From Adiantum capillus-veneris (taxonomy: Eukaryota; Streptophyta; Polypodiopsida; Polypodiales; Pteridaceae), in assembly GCA_014529385.2 (NCBI GenBank), contig CM043952.1, forward strand, positions 154,329,557-154,393,556: a stretch of 64,000 nucleotides of DNA, read 5' to 3'. Position numbers and translations under genes: made by a program. How positions within the stretch are numbered: position 1 is the first letter of the stretch; each line of letters starts with the position of its first letter. Below are positions 1 to 10,963 of this stretch, piece by piece. The notes beneath the pieces were generated by a model that was given only the letters and a program-made list of their open reading frames with translations, was not told the DNA's origin and did not search any database.

Positions 1-981
1 GACACAGCTTGGTGTTCTTGTACCCACTCTCGCAGAAGTGAGGATGTGCGTATGCTTCTGTGGCTACAATACAGGCTACTCAGTTTTGACTTGCAGCTAT
101 AGGTTGAGTCTAGTACTCCCACAGGTGTTGCCATTTGCAGTTGAGGACATCTTCTATAGTGTTTTGGCTTGCATACCGATTTCAACACAGCCGGTGTCTT
201 GAGATTTTGCTTTGTGTATGCTTTTGTGGGATAGTGGTTGGATTTTACTCGCCATAGTTTGTGATTGAGCTTAGCTCTCACATTGACAGGTTGTCAGTTT
301 GGAGACATTTTGGTGTTCTTGTACCCACTCTCGCAGGAGTGAGGATATGTATATGCTTGTGTGGCTACAATACAGGCTAGTCACAAGTTTCACAGGTTTT
401 TGCAGATTTTTGTAGGCAGTTTCTCTTGTGGGACGCGTTTTGAGCTAGTTTGCCCTCTACTTGCGTATATGGTTATGCACTTTATGCTCGGTTGAGCTGT
501 TTGTCCCAGTTTATGCTTGTAGCGTTCGTAGATTGTGGAGTAATTTTATGCATATGTGAGCATTGATTTTGATGCGATTGATCATGCTTTTGAGCATTGT
601 GTAGTGGTCAAGTTACGTCCCACATTGTTTGCCATAGTTTTGGCATGGATATGAAGATGCTTCAGGTTAGAGGCGGTTCTCGCTCACGATTGCGAATGAC
701 ATGTTGGCACTGTGGCCACAATGGGCATATTTAGCCTCATTGCTTGGTAGCCGAAGAGACAGATACATGGTGCTACTATGAGGACATATGCTAGAGAGTA
801 TGCATGTGACGGGCATGTCACATGCATGCTAGAGAGTATGCATGTGATCGGCATGTCACTTTTGAGTCTAGCTTGCCTTTAGATCTACTTTGTGTCTTGG
901 GATAGCACATTGTCTACACGTTTTCTACTAGACGAGCATGCAGATTTTCACGTGACGCCACGCCGTGATTTGTTTTGCTCT
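1..981 (+). mobile_element. Copia family C, 5' internal fragment (inverted copy of 49577-50557)
   Basis: This is the leader and beginning of the gag-protease region of a degenerate Ty1/copia element. It matches the reverse complement of 49577-50557 base for base in spacing (paired coordinates sum to 50558). Bases 1 to about 385 hold part of a roughly 303-bp tandem repeat seen in full at 50170-51090. A gag zinc knuckle of the form CX2CX4HX4C is readable at about 702-743, with a TAG inside it. From about 892 a protease-like reading frame contains ADFHVTPRRDLF, similar to the stretch that follows the catalytic DSG in copia proteases. It stops where the family-A LTR begins at 982. The element is non-coding as it stands. 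Confidence 0.7.
789..860 (+). repeat. 38-bp tandem duplication in family C gag/protease linker
   Basis: Two adjacent copies of a 38-bp unit start at 789 and 827, each opening with TGCTAGAGAGTATGCATGTG. The unit contains short palindromic pieces (GCATGC, GTGACGGGCATGTCAC). The same duplication is present in the inverted counterpart at about 49698-49770, so it predates the segmental duplication. Confidence 0.75.
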
Positions 982-1173
982 TGTTGGGGTATAAAGCCCA
1001 ATGTGGTCGCCCAGGTAAGTGGGCGGGCCTCCAGGTATGTACACATATTCTTTTGTAAAAACCTAATAAGAACTCACTATGCTCTACACATTACAGTAGA
1101 GCGAGTTCACCATATCGTCATGCTCTTCTTCTCGCACTCTCTCTCGCGTCGCACTTCCGCTCATACTCCTTCA
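982..1173 (+). mobile_element. Family-A LTR (copy A3), 192 bp
   Basis: The short LTR begins TGTTGGGGTATAAAGCCC and ends ACTCCTTCA, so it has TG...CA termini. A TATA-like TATAAAG lies a few bases inside the 5' end. It also holds a consensus-like splice donor, CAG/GTAAGT, at about 1012-1019. The five bases before it (GCTCT, 977-981) are the target site also used by A2 in the inverted counterpart, so A3 is a duplicated piece of the A2 insertion rather than an independent one. The primer-binding site follows directly. Confidence 0.9.
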
Positions 1174-1834
1174 ACTGGTATCAGAGCTCAGATCGAGGCT
1201 CGGGGCAGCATTTGCAGGTAGCCAGAGTCACCTGCTCAGATTGGAGTGAGATTCGAACATGTGGGGCAACCGAAAGGTTTTGGTGCTCTCAGAATTTCAT
1301 TATGAGGTCATCTCGGCCACCGTTCGGCTTCGACAAAGATCTGCGTAGGCCATTTTCGACTACGTGGTCTTGGCGGGTGCAGATCCGACTCTGCAATTTT
1401 GGGGTTTCAGCCTACGACTGCAAGTGCTGAGAATATCTGCACTTCCAGAGTGCTGATTTGTGGCTATCTACACAACGAAGAACGGCTTACAGTTCTTGGA
1501 GGCGTGTCACTTACGACACGGATGCACCTACACACAGACTGTAGGCGACATCCACCCATTCGTCAGGTAGCTTGTGTTTGCTTCTTGATATTCCAGATTT
1601 CATCCTGACATTGCAGGTACTTCCACATGGGATGTATTGTCAGAGATGATGTATGTTTGTTGAGGGTTTGCTGGTTGTGAGTCACGCAGCAAACAACCGC
1701 CGCAGCGGTTACAGCATACAGTGGGAAATTTGTGGATGTATGATTTTGTGGGAAGTCTATGTACTGTCAGATTTACTGCAGCCTTTGTTGAGGGTCGAGT
1801 GAGGTTTTATTGAGCTGGGGGATTCTCGAATGTT
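1174..1834 (+). mobile_element. Family-A primer-binding site and truncated leader (A3)
   Basis: TGGTATCAGAGC at 1176-1187, complementary to initiator tRNA-Met, lies two bases after the LTR. The rest is untranslated leader matching 48724-49384 in inverted orientation. It ends abruptly at 1834, where family D begins on the opposite strand. The six bases AATGTT (1829-1834) fit both partners and look like junction microhomology. No gag follows, so this is a truncated 5' end. Confidence 0.85.
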
Positions 1835-3017
1835 TAGTGCGAGCATGGTAAACTGGATTCTTTGCCAACATGATGCTGCTAATATTGTCACAATATATAA
1901 TGACACTGTCAAGATAGTCAAAACCAAATTCTACCATAAGTACTCTCAACCATGACTCTTCACATGCTGCCAAAGCTGCTCCACGATATTTAGCTTCTGT
2001 AATTGATAATGCTACAGCTAATTGCTTCTTGCTACTCCAACTTATCATACCATTGCCAATGGAAAATGCATAACCACTTGTAGATCTTCTATCCATAAAA
2101 TCTCCTGCCCAATCTGCATCTGTGTAACCATAAAGACAAAGCTTCCCATTCTTTTCATAAAACATTCCATAATTGACAGTGGCTTTCACATATCTCATAA
2201 TCCGTCTCACTGCATCAAGATGACTTTTACATGGCTTTTGCATGAATTGACTCACAACACCCACTGCATAACTCAAATCTGGCCTTGTTATTGTCAAGTA
2301 AATGAGGCTTCCAACCATCTTGCGATACATAGTGACATCCTCAATGTAATGTCCATCATCAAACAACTTCACATTTTGATCAAGAGGTGTATCAACCGGT
2401 TTGCATGCTGTCATTCCATACTTCTCAAGCATATCCAACGCGTATTGTCTTTGTATCATCCAAATTCGTGATAAAGTATCGACAATTTCAATTCCCAAAA
2501 AATATCTCAACTCACCAAGGTCCTTCATGTTGAATTCCCTCAACAAACTCTTCTTGACATGCAAAATTTGCTCATCATGACTTCCAGTGAGAATCAAGTC
2601 ATCAACATAGATAACAATAACGACGATCTCTCCATCAAAATGCTTCAAAAACAATGAGTGATCAACAGTAGACTGTTTAAATCCAATCTTCTTCAAGAAT
2701 CTGGTTAGCTTTTCACACCAAGCTGTAGATGCTTGCTTCAAATCATACAATGCTTTCTTCAACTTACACACATAATATGGAAACTCTGGATGTTGATAAC
2801 CCTCTGGCTGTATCATATAATCTTCTTCTTCCAAGTCACCATTCAAGAATGCATTGTCAACATCCATTTGCCGTAACTTCCAACCGAACATACTTGCCAT
2901 TGCTATCACCAATTTGATTGTTGTCATCTTTGCAACTGGACTAAATGTCTCATCATAATCAAGACCTTTTGTTTGTGCATAACCTTTAGCAACAAGCCTC
3001 GCTTTGTATCTTTCCAC
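1773..3017 (-). pseudogene. Family D reverse transcriptase-RNase H (truncated and fused)
   Basis: The 414-codon frame begins in the RT fingers (KARLVAKGYAQ), runs through MDVDNAFLNG and the catalytic YVDD box (residues 137-140), then MKDLGELRYFLGIE and the RNase H region. RNase H shows YTDADWAGD and YCDN, but the usual EAEY is EAKY, so an acidic residue of the active site is lost. After RTKH, at 1834/1835, the last 17 or so residues are translated from the family-A leader, so the C terminus is an artefact of the junction. A frameshift near 3018 separates it from the upstream integrase part. In an intact element it would copy the RNA genome into DNA in the virus-like particle. Confidence 0.9.
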
Positions 3018-3018
3018 A

Positions 3019-3960
3019 CTACCATCTGACTTGCACTTGACTTTGAATACCCATTTTCAGCCAATTACTTTCTTTCCACTTTGCACAAGAAAACGAAAAA
3101 TCCCAAGTGTCATTCTTCACAAGAGCATCCATCTCACCATCCATAGCTGACTCCCATTCTGATTTTCCAATTGCCTCTTGAAAAGATGTAGGCTCTTTAT
3201 GTTGCACACGTGAAACCATGTATACATAATATGTATGCATGTAACCGTTGTATGTAAATCTATCAACTGGATAATGCACCCTCTCTGATCTTCTCAACTA
3301 TGGTGCACTTTTCTCTTCAACTCTTGCATATGGGGGTAGATATTTCTCAGCATGCTTACTGCCAGGTATCCTCAAGTGTGGTAAACCATGCTCTTCATCG
3401 AGGCTTTCATCTCCAGAAGTGTCCTCAACCACTTTCTTCTTGCCTTTCTCGTCTTGCTTCTTATCTCGCAAACGACCGCTCCATGGGTTGACACTTCTTG
3501 TACTCTCCTCTGCCATATGTGGTCCTGAAACAGTTCTTGTTGATGGTCCTGGCTTATCAACAACATGACGCACATTCTCTTGCTCTTCATACTCATCTTC
3601 TATCATCACTGGCTTTGGTTTATACCATGGTTCATGCTCACAAAATCTGACATCTCTACTGACATAAACTTGTCTTGTTGTAAGATCATAGCACTTGTAA
3701 CCTTTCTTTTCAACTGGATAGCCCAAGAATATACACTTCACTGCCTTTGGCTCCATCTTCTTTCTTGCTTCATTTGGCACATGAACATAGCAAACACATC
3801 CAAAAACTTTCATGTAGGAAACTGTTGGCTTGATCCCATAAAGTCTCTCATAAGGTGAAATTTCATGATTGGCAGCTATTGGTGTTCGATTCATAATGTG
3901 TACTGCTGTATGAATTGCTTCAGCCCAATATGTTAATGGCATATTCATCTCATTCATCAT
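3019..3960 (-). pseudogene. Family D integrase C-terminal and linker region
   Basis: The frame starts within the integrase core (YWAEAIHTAVHIMNRTP) and continues through KVFGCVCYVHVP and CIFLGY, typical of the copia integrase C terminus. A charged linker follows, then RRSERVHYPVDRF, the segment just before RT. A TAG at 3298-3300 splits it; the right copy reads CAG at the same codon, so this stop is specific to the left copy. The downstream part (3019-3297) ends in a frameshift near 3020 that is also present in the right copy. Confidence 0.85.
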
Positions 3961-4053
3961 GGCTCTTGAAATCTCTGCTATGACTCTATTCTTTCTCTCA
4001 GCAACTCCATTTTGTTGTGGTGTGTATCTGCAAGTAATCTGTCTTCTTATACC

Positions 4054-4946
4054 TTATTCATGTAAGTAATCATCAAAACTGTGTGACATGTACTCTCCCC
4101 CTTTATCTGTACGTAGGCATTTAATTTGACAACCATTCTCTTTCTCAACCATAACTTTGAACTCTAAGAATACCTCAAATTCCTCTGACTTTGCCTTTGG
4201 AAAGTAAACCCATGTCATTCTGTTGTAATCATCTGTGAATGTGATAAAATATCGACAACCATTCGGTGTAGCATGATCACAAGGTCCCCAAATATCTGAA
4301 TGAACAATTTCCAAAGGATTTATGCTAATTCTCCCCCTCTTTGGAAATGGTAAACGAGATTGCTTTCCAAATTGACAAGCTTCACAAACATGATCAAAAT
4401 TCAATCTGCCAAACTTTGGTAATCCACGTACAATTTGATTCGATTGCATATGCTTTAGTATTCTAAAATTGACATGACCAATCCGCTTATGCCATAACTC
4501 TACCCAATCATCTTGAGTGGCTGATTTTTTTGCATACATACCGCTGTGTAAACATGGATCTCCAGCTTCCAATGAGAACAAGCGACCTTTCTTTCTTCCA
4601 CGTGCCAATATCTTGCCTGGTTTGCCTTTGTGAAACTCCTCTATGAAGCAGCCATAACGATTAAAACGGACTTGCAACCCTTGATCTGTCATTGTTGTCC
4701 AACTGATGCTAAATTCTTTGTGATTGAGGGCACTTATAGAACATCTCACAATGTGTTGTATGTCGCGTCTTTTTCTAGCAATGGAACTAAACCAACATGC
4801 ATAATCCAATGCATAGTATCATCACCTGTAGCGACAAACTCATCCTCTTCTAACTTCTCTTTTCTGTCAAACCATTCATCATGATATGTCATATGATTTG
4901 TGGCACCACTATTTAAATACCGATCATCTGTATGATGTGGCACCAC
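4054..4946 (-). pseudogene. Family D protease, GAG-pre-integrase and integrase core
   Basis: The protease start reads YLNSGATNHM. The catalytic DSG is NSG here but DSG in the right copy, so the aspartate is lost in this copy. A 37-bp tandem duplication covers the active-site codons. The frame at 4054-4809 carries the HHCC zinc-binding motif (WHKRIGH...CEACQFGKQ) and two of the DDE acids (HSDIWGP, RTDKGGEY). It ends in TAA at 4054-4056, just before the segment containing the third acid (NGVAERKN, in the following bases). The TAA is shared with the right copy. Confidence 0.85.
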
Positions 4947-4979
4947 TATCTAAATACCAATCATCTGTATGATGTGGCT
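4906..4979 (-). repeat. 37-bp tandem duplication across the protease active site (left)
   Basis: Two adjacent 37-bp units each encode the GGTATTTARATAGTGGTGCC active-site stretch. The length is not a multiple of three, so the duplication also shifts the frame. It is mirrored at 61691-61764 in the right copy, showing that it arose before the segmental duplication. Confidence 0.85.
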
Positions 4980-5047
4980 CCACCATGCTTCAAAAAAACA
5001 TGCTCCATAGGAAATAAATGTCCACTCGATCTATTGTCATATATATT

Positions 5048-6052
5048 CTAATCATAAGGATTGTATCCAACAAAGTTTCCTCCATGCCTGCCATAACCTC
5101 GGCCTCTTCCAACACGTTCACGATTTTGATTTAGCCTTGTGTAACATTCTCTTTCAAAGTGACCATAAATGCCACATCTGTTACAATATCCATCTCTTTG
5201 AGGATGTACAAATCGTCCACCTCCACGTCCACGAGGTTGGGCTCTCCCCCTGCCTCTTTGGTTGTAATCATTGTAACTTTGACTTTGTAGGTTTTTCCAT
5301 TGACCTCTTCCAGCATTGTTTCCACGACCATAGTTTCCTCTTCCACCTCTATTGTTTCCATGACCTCTAGAGTAAAGAATCTGATCTCTGGAATTGTTAT
5401 TTGATGTAGAAGGACCTGACTTGCTTAACTTCACCTCTTCTTGCAAACAAAGGTTTACTAACTCTTCAAAATCAGGTATGTGTCCTCGAATAGCAGATAT
5501 AGATGTATCCAATGACTTGTATTCCGGTCCCAAACCATTCAATGTCACTGAAACTAAGTCATCGTCTGGAACTTCAACATTAATGCTCGCAAGATCTTCT
5601 TGTATTTGCTTTATCTCTATCACATAATCTGATATGGATCTATTTCCTCGCCATACACAATGTAACCTTTGCTTCAAGTGAACTTTTCGTGGTTCTGTAT
5701 TGGAGATGTTCATTCTTGCTAGTATCTCCTATACTTCCTTTGGAGATTGAGCCTTCTTCACATGTGGTATAAAGAAGTCACTAATGCATAATGAAATCCA
5801 ATGCATCACTTTCCTTGAATTCTCAATCCACTTCTTGTAAGCTTCTACTCCTACTTGCCATGTTTTATGTGCTTCAACATTCTCTCTATTTGGTTCCAAA
5901 CCAACCTCGGGACACTCTTATTCACCTGTAATGTAGTCCCATAAACCTTTGTCCATGATAAAGTTCTCCATCCTGTAAGACCATATGCTGTAGTTCTCTC
6001 TGGTCAGCTTCTCTCCAACAATCTGCGTGACTTGAGTTGAACTTTCTGCCAT
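5048..6052 (-). pseudogene. Family D gag
   Basis: The likely start is the MAESSTQV methionine at 6052, rather than the upstream in-frame ATG at 6130, because MAES...ENYSIWSYRMENF is the usual N terminus of copia gag. The C-terminal part has an RGG-rich basic stretch followed by a CX2CX4HX4C zinc knuckle (CNRCGIYGHFEREC), the nucleic-acid-binding end of gag. Two in-frame stops interrupt it, a TAA at about 5918-5920 after YITGE and a TAG near 5729 after SPKEV. Both are present in the right copy. Only three residue differences are visible in the 221-residue C-terminal block compared with the right copy. Confidence 0.88.
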
Positions 6053-6956
6053 CTTTAATCTCTCAATTTCTTCCAAAGGATTTTGACAAAATTTCGGCAG
6101 AGTTCCGTTTGTATTTGGACAATATCTCAAGTGACAATCTCAACCAAAGTGCTCATAAACACTGAAAGAATATCTCTCACTGCCAAGGGAAAATCCATTG
6201 ACTCACTTTGCCACAGACTGACTCAATACTATGCATAAATACTCTAAAACAATGTCCACATGGACCTGTATGCAAATGCAATCCATACGCTGTCATGTAC
6301 CATATATCCATACATCCACCTTCATCCCATAGTCGTAAACGACATATGAGGTCTTTAGCGGGGCCAGTCGGGGGTTCGCTCCAGTACCTAATCCACCTTG
6401 CCAAGGTACCAAAGCTCCCAAAGCAAGGCTTCAAAAAACCTCACTCCACCCTCACAAAGGCTGCAGTTTTCCAAAATACATTAACCGCATATCCATACGT
6501 AACCACAAAGTACTCAATCTGACAATATAACCACCTCAACTTCTTCCCACAACCTTTCTTACATAGGCAGCTATCCATAACAAACCCACAACAACCAAAC
6601 ATAATCTTCGATAACACAATATCATGATGCAAAATCTCTATGTCGCTCTCCAAAACCTGTGTAAATGCTGAATTCTTCACCTGTAACCTATAAATCTACT
6701 GCCGAGTGAAAAACTGAAAATCTCCTATGTTTGTGTGAGCTGGCTGTTTGCTGCAAAAAATTACAGGTTTTGGAAAATCTGAGTATGCCAATGCGTCCGA
6801 AATGCCCAAAAACATAAAGATAGACTCCTGGATCACTGTATTCGGAGTTCGGGTGAGGGAGTTATGACCAAAAAACCTCTCTTTTTGGCTGTTTTTCAGA
6901 GCTGCGGAAATCTGTGTATTGACTGTAGCTCCTTAAACTGAGCTCTGATATCACTT
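6053..6956 (-). mobile_element. Family D leader and primer-binding site
   Basis: About 900 bases of untranslated leader lie between the LTR and gag. The primer-binding site is TGATATCAGAGC at 6942-6953, one change from the common initiator-Met site. I see no conserved protein in the short reading frames here. Confidence 0.7.
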
Positions 6957-7197
6957 TGTAGAGTGCATAGGTGATGGAGTAGGTAAGAAAGAAGACTACA
7001 CACACACACAAACACACATCGAGACACACACACACACACACACACAATCGTTACCCTGCAACAGTAGCCATTCACGTGCTGCTCTCACTCTTCTTCACTT
7101 TGAACTATTATCCAAAGTATATTTACAACATAGTATAGTAAGTGTCTAGCCGCCCATAGCACAACGGACATATTCTTTAACATCATATTCTTTAACA
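6957..7197 (-). mobile_element. Family D 5' LTR, about 241 bp
   Basis: On the minus strand it starts TGTTAAAGAATATGA and ends CTCTACA, with TG...CA termini. The first 15 bases are tandemly repeated, so the true start could be 7182. An interrupted TG/AC microsatellite (6997-7046) sits in its 3' half. The outer flank is gypsy E sequence. The right copy has lost the first part of this LTR. Confidence 0.75.
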
Positions 7198-7551
7198 CAC
7201 TCTCTCTCTTCTTTTATGACAAAGCCAATTTCTAGAATATCACATGCTCTAGTGTACTCGATATATTTGAAGTACAATTACAATTTCTGTTTCAATTTCC
7301 TTTACAGTGGCTTGTCTTTTAGTTCCAGTATTTCACCTTTCAATTCTGGTGTTTTCTAGTCCGGTTCCAATCTTGCTTCCTAGTAATCATCAAATCTCTG
7401 ATTCTGACATCTTTAGTTCTAAGTACCAACCTAGAATAGCTATCTGAATACAACTAGCTCATTCCATTTTGGTGATCATGGTGGTTTGAGCTAAAGGCTC
7501 TAAGACAAACAAACTATCTCCCAACTGGTACTAGAGCTATTGTAGGTCCAC
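7198..7551 (+). mobile_element. Gypsy family E, probable partial 5' LTR and primer-binding site
   Basis: The sequence runs into a primer-binding-like TGGTACTAGAGC (7526-7537), 16 bases before the gag ATG. The LTR end is probably the CCA at 7521-7523. The 5' end of the LTR is not visible because family D abuts at 7197. A segment of about 628 bp covering this region is missing from the right-hand copy. Confidence 0.5.
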
Positions 7552-7552
7552 A

Positions 7553-8908
7553 ATGCCACCAAGAACAAGCACCAAAGGTCATAGACCAACAACTCGCTTT
7601 ACCAAAAATCAAGGAAGGGTCAATCCAATTCTAGAAGAGACTAAAGTAGGCTTTGGAACTGATCCACAACCTAGGAATGAAACTGAGGTTTCTCTAGAAG
7701 GGGATACTGCTGAGGAATCAAGAGATTCATAGCATTCTAGTCATTCCATGCGTCGATGAGTTGAAAGAGCGGTCAAACGGAATAGGGCTTAAGGATTCAA
7801 AAGTCAACAAAAAATTGATGAGAGTAATTAAACCTGAAGAATTCATCACTCCACACACAAGGGAACCAAGAAAGCAATTGAAGAGACGATGAGAGAGATG
7901 GAAACAGAGGATTGTGAGGCTGACACTCATAATTACGACAAGAAGAAGCCAAGAGAGAAGAAACCAATAGAGGTAAAACCAAAATCAACAAGACCAAAGA
8001 AGATTCTACTGATTTGAAAATTTCCTTTCCTATATTCAAAGGAGAAAAGAAGGATGATCCCGATGTTCACATACAAATTTTTGAGCAGTATGTGGAACTG
8101 AAAGACATAGATAAAGATGAATGGGTGGAATACCTCCCACAAACATTGAAGGATGTAGCTACAAACAGGTATTACCATTACCCATCCTGTCAACTCAGAT
8201 CATATTACAAGCTCATCAAAGCCTCTAAGCTGGAATACTCAGACAATAGGGGAAATTAAGAAATTTTATGTGAGCTAGATAAGATCAAACAAGGCAAGCT
8301 ATCAATAAGAAGCTACATGGAAAAGATAAAAGAACTAACCAAACAATTGCAAGAGCCTGCATCAGAAAAAAGAATAAGAGCTTGGTTTCTAAATGGCTTT
8401 AAGAGTAGGAAGATGCGAGAACGAGAAGTACCAGCACCAAAAAGGAAATTTAATGATCTGGTACAGAGAGCACTAAAGTTGGAGCATCGTGCAAAAAAGT
8501 AGAAAGGGTAGTCGAGTGACAATGAATCATCTACTGAAGGAAGTTTAAAAAGTAGATCCAGCTCCACTTCTTCTAAAAGAGAACTAGAGGAAAAAAGTAA
8601 AACTAAGAAAGGAGCTTGGAGAACCTCAGTGAGGAAAACAAAAATATGGTGTTCTAAGTGTAGGTTAAAGGACCATATGTCAAGTGAGTGTTCAAAATAC
8701 ACATATTGCAAAGCATTTGGGCATGTCTATAACAATTGTGGAATTTGAATTTACCGCTTCAAGCAAGGGAAGGACTTGTCAAGGACTGCCCTTACAAATC
8801 CATAAACGCCTAAGGCAGATGGAGCTAGTGCTACTAGGGAAAATGAAGCTACTACAAGCACTAGAGGAGGAAGGAGACACTATCGGAATGCAGCTGGAAG
8901 GGGTAGAG
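7553..8908 (+). pseudogene. Gypsy family E gag, left copy
   Basis: The frame starts MPPRTSTKGHRPTTRF and is broken by several stops (for example near 7731, 8257 and 8500). The recognisable core begins KISFPIFKGEKKDDPDVHI and runs into a RSYMEKIKELTKQLQ...KLEHRAKK segment that resembles retrotransposon gag. A CX2CX4HX4C zinc knuckle (CSKCRLKDHMSSEC) follows, then a second one whose first cysteine is tyrosine (YTYCKAFGHVYNNC). It ends at 8908, where the LTR of A1 begins. No protease or RT follows, so assignment to gypsy rests on gag style alone. Confidence 0.65.
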
Positions 8909-9100
8909 TGAAGGAGTACGAGCAGAAGTGCGACGCGAGAGAGAGTGCGAGAAGAAGAGTACGACGATATGGTGAACTCGCTCTACTGTAATGTGTAGAG
9001 CATAGTGAGTTCTTATTAGGTTTATACAAAAGAATATGTGTACATACCTGGCGGCCCGCCCACTTGCCTGGGCGACCACATTGGGCTTTATACCCCAATA
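8909..9100 (-). mobile_element. A1 3' LTR, 192 bp
   Basis: The termini are TA (mutated TG)...CA on the minus strand. The purine tract AAGTGGGAGGT (9101-9111) lies directly upstream of it in transcription order, which is the site of plus-strand DNA priming in the family. The CAG/GTAAGT donor seen in the other LTRs reads CAG/GCAAGT here. Confidence 0.9.
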
Positions 9101-9189
9101 ACCTCCCACTTAAAGTCCAATGTGGTACTTTAAGTGTGAGAGAAGCTACTATACAAGCTAATATACAAAAGATGTAGAGAAGTGATGTA

Positions 9190-10927
9190 CTACCCTACAC
9201 CTAATTGCTTGCGAAAATGCGCAAAGCTCTCTGAGGGAAGTCCTTTTGTAAGTAGATCAGCAGGATTTTCTGTGGTGTGAACTTTGACAAGCTGAAGTTT
9301 CTTATTCTCGAGCATTTCCCTGATGAAATGATACTTCACATCCACATGCTTTGTCTTTGAGTGATAAACTGGATTGCGAGCCAATTGTATAGCACTTTGA
9401 CTATCACAATATAACACAGGCATCTCTTCTTTGATTCCCAAATCTGTTACTGGTCGATTAAGCCAAATTGATTCTTTGCATGCCTCTGATGCTGCAACAT
9501 ATTCAGCCTCTGTAGTAGACTGAGTAACACAATCTTGTAATCTAGAACGCCATGATACTGCTCCACCAGCCAATGTAAAGACATACCCTGCCTTTCTCAA
9601 CAAACCCTTCTGGCTGCTGCATGTAAATTTCCACATCTAAATCACCATGCAAGAATGCTGTCTTGACATCCATTTGGTGCAACACCAAATCTAATATGGC
9701 AACCAATGCAAGAAAGCATCTCAATGTAGTCATCTTGACCACCGGAGAGAAGACTTCATCAAAGTCACTGCCTTGTTCTTGCTTAAAGCCCTTGGCAACA
9801 AGCCTTGCTTTGTACTTTGGCTGACTATCATGAGCGGTGATCTTATACCTGTAAACCCATTTACAGGGTAGAGCCTTTTTGCCCCATGGTACTTTAACTA
9901 GCTTCCATGTCTGGTTTTTATGCAGAGCTGTCATCTCTGACCGCATGGCCAATTGCCAATTCTCGGAGACCTTCATTTGCACTGCTTCCTTGTAACATGA
10001 AGGCTCATTGCAATCAGTCAACATGACATAATTCATAGATGGAACAAACATATTAGGAGGCGTGACACGTCCAGATCTACGCACAATAGGTGGCTCAGGC
10101 TCAGCCACAACCTGTGGTTCCACTCTATCCTGTCCTTGCTCCTCTTGAGCCCTGACATTTTGTCTTGCACGTGCAGGTCCATCTTCTTGGAAGACAACTC
10201 TTCTAATCTCCTCAACCCTCTCTGGTTTAGAATGATATTTGGATTCATCAAAGTGAACATCATTGCTGCGGACAACCTTTCTGGATTCGGGATCCCAAAG
10301 TCTGTACCCCATCTCACCAGAATTACCATAGCCTAGAAAGATGCACTTTCTACTCTTTGGCTCAATTTTGTTCCTAAATTCCTTTGGAACGTGAGTATAT
10401 GCCTCACAGCCAAAGACTCTGAGATGCTTGTATGAGGGCATTTTGCCTGACCATACCATCTCTGGCACTGAATCCTTTTGCAAAACCTTGCTAGGAGATC
10501 TATTTACAAGATGAACAGCTGTTGACACAGCTTCAGCCCAAAACCCATTTGGCAGTTGTGCATTAGACAACATACTTCTGACCTTCTCTTGTATGGTCCT
10601 ATTCATCCTCTGAGCAACACCATTTTGAGGAGGATTGTAAGGAGCAGTAAGTTCACGTTTTATACCTTTTGACTCACAAAAGTCCTGAAAGGCCTTTGAA
10701 ACATACTCTCCACCATTGTCAGTGCGTAAGCATTTAAGCTTCTTGCCACTCTGATTCTCCACAAGTGTCACAAACGTTTTGAAAACACTAAACGCTTCAT
10801 CCTTGTGCTTGAGAAAGTAAACCCATACTTTCCTCGAGTAATCATCTATAAATGTCATAAAGTAAGAAGCTCCACCTAGAGATAGGTTAGGCATAGGTCC
10901 ACACAAATTACTATGAACAAGTGCCAA
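9190..10927 (-). pseudogene. A1 integrase core to RNase H, with a 737-bp internal deletion
   Basis: The upstream frame (9542-10927) starts inside the integrase core (LVHSNLCGP, where the catalytic D is N) and has RTDNGGEY, but GVAQRMN in place of GVAERMN, so two catalytic acids are changed. It then covers the integrase C terminus, linker and RT fingers to QPEGFVEKG. At 9590/9591 it jumps to the RNase H region (YVFTLAGGA). Compared with A2, bases equivalent to 44674-45410 are missing, including the YVDD box, and the frame shifts. The downstream frame 9190-9636 has TTEAEY and YCDSQSA, intact RNase H motifs. Confidence 0.92.
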
Positions 10928-10963
10928 CTGTGTATCTGTTCTACTGCTTCTATGCTTATGTCG

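Larger units (their letters stand above)
1835..7197 (-). mobile_element. Copia family D, left copy (LTR to RNase H, truncated 3' end)
   Basis: This is a Ty1/copia element read right to left: LTR 6957-7197, primer-binding site 6942-6953, leader, gag, protease, integrase, reverse transcriptase and RNase H. The order PR-IN-RT-RH defines copia. It stops inside RNase H at 1835, with no 3' LTR. The right copy (59563-64000, +) is its inverted duplicate: coordinates sum to 66670 up to the left edge of the LTR. Both copies share several nonsense codons and a protease duplication, so the element was already dead when duplicated. Confidence 0.9.

Noticed and set aside
1773-1834. C-terminal extension of the family D RT/RNase H ORF
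   Set aside because: These residues are translated from the family-A leader on the other side of a rearrangement junction, not from the element.
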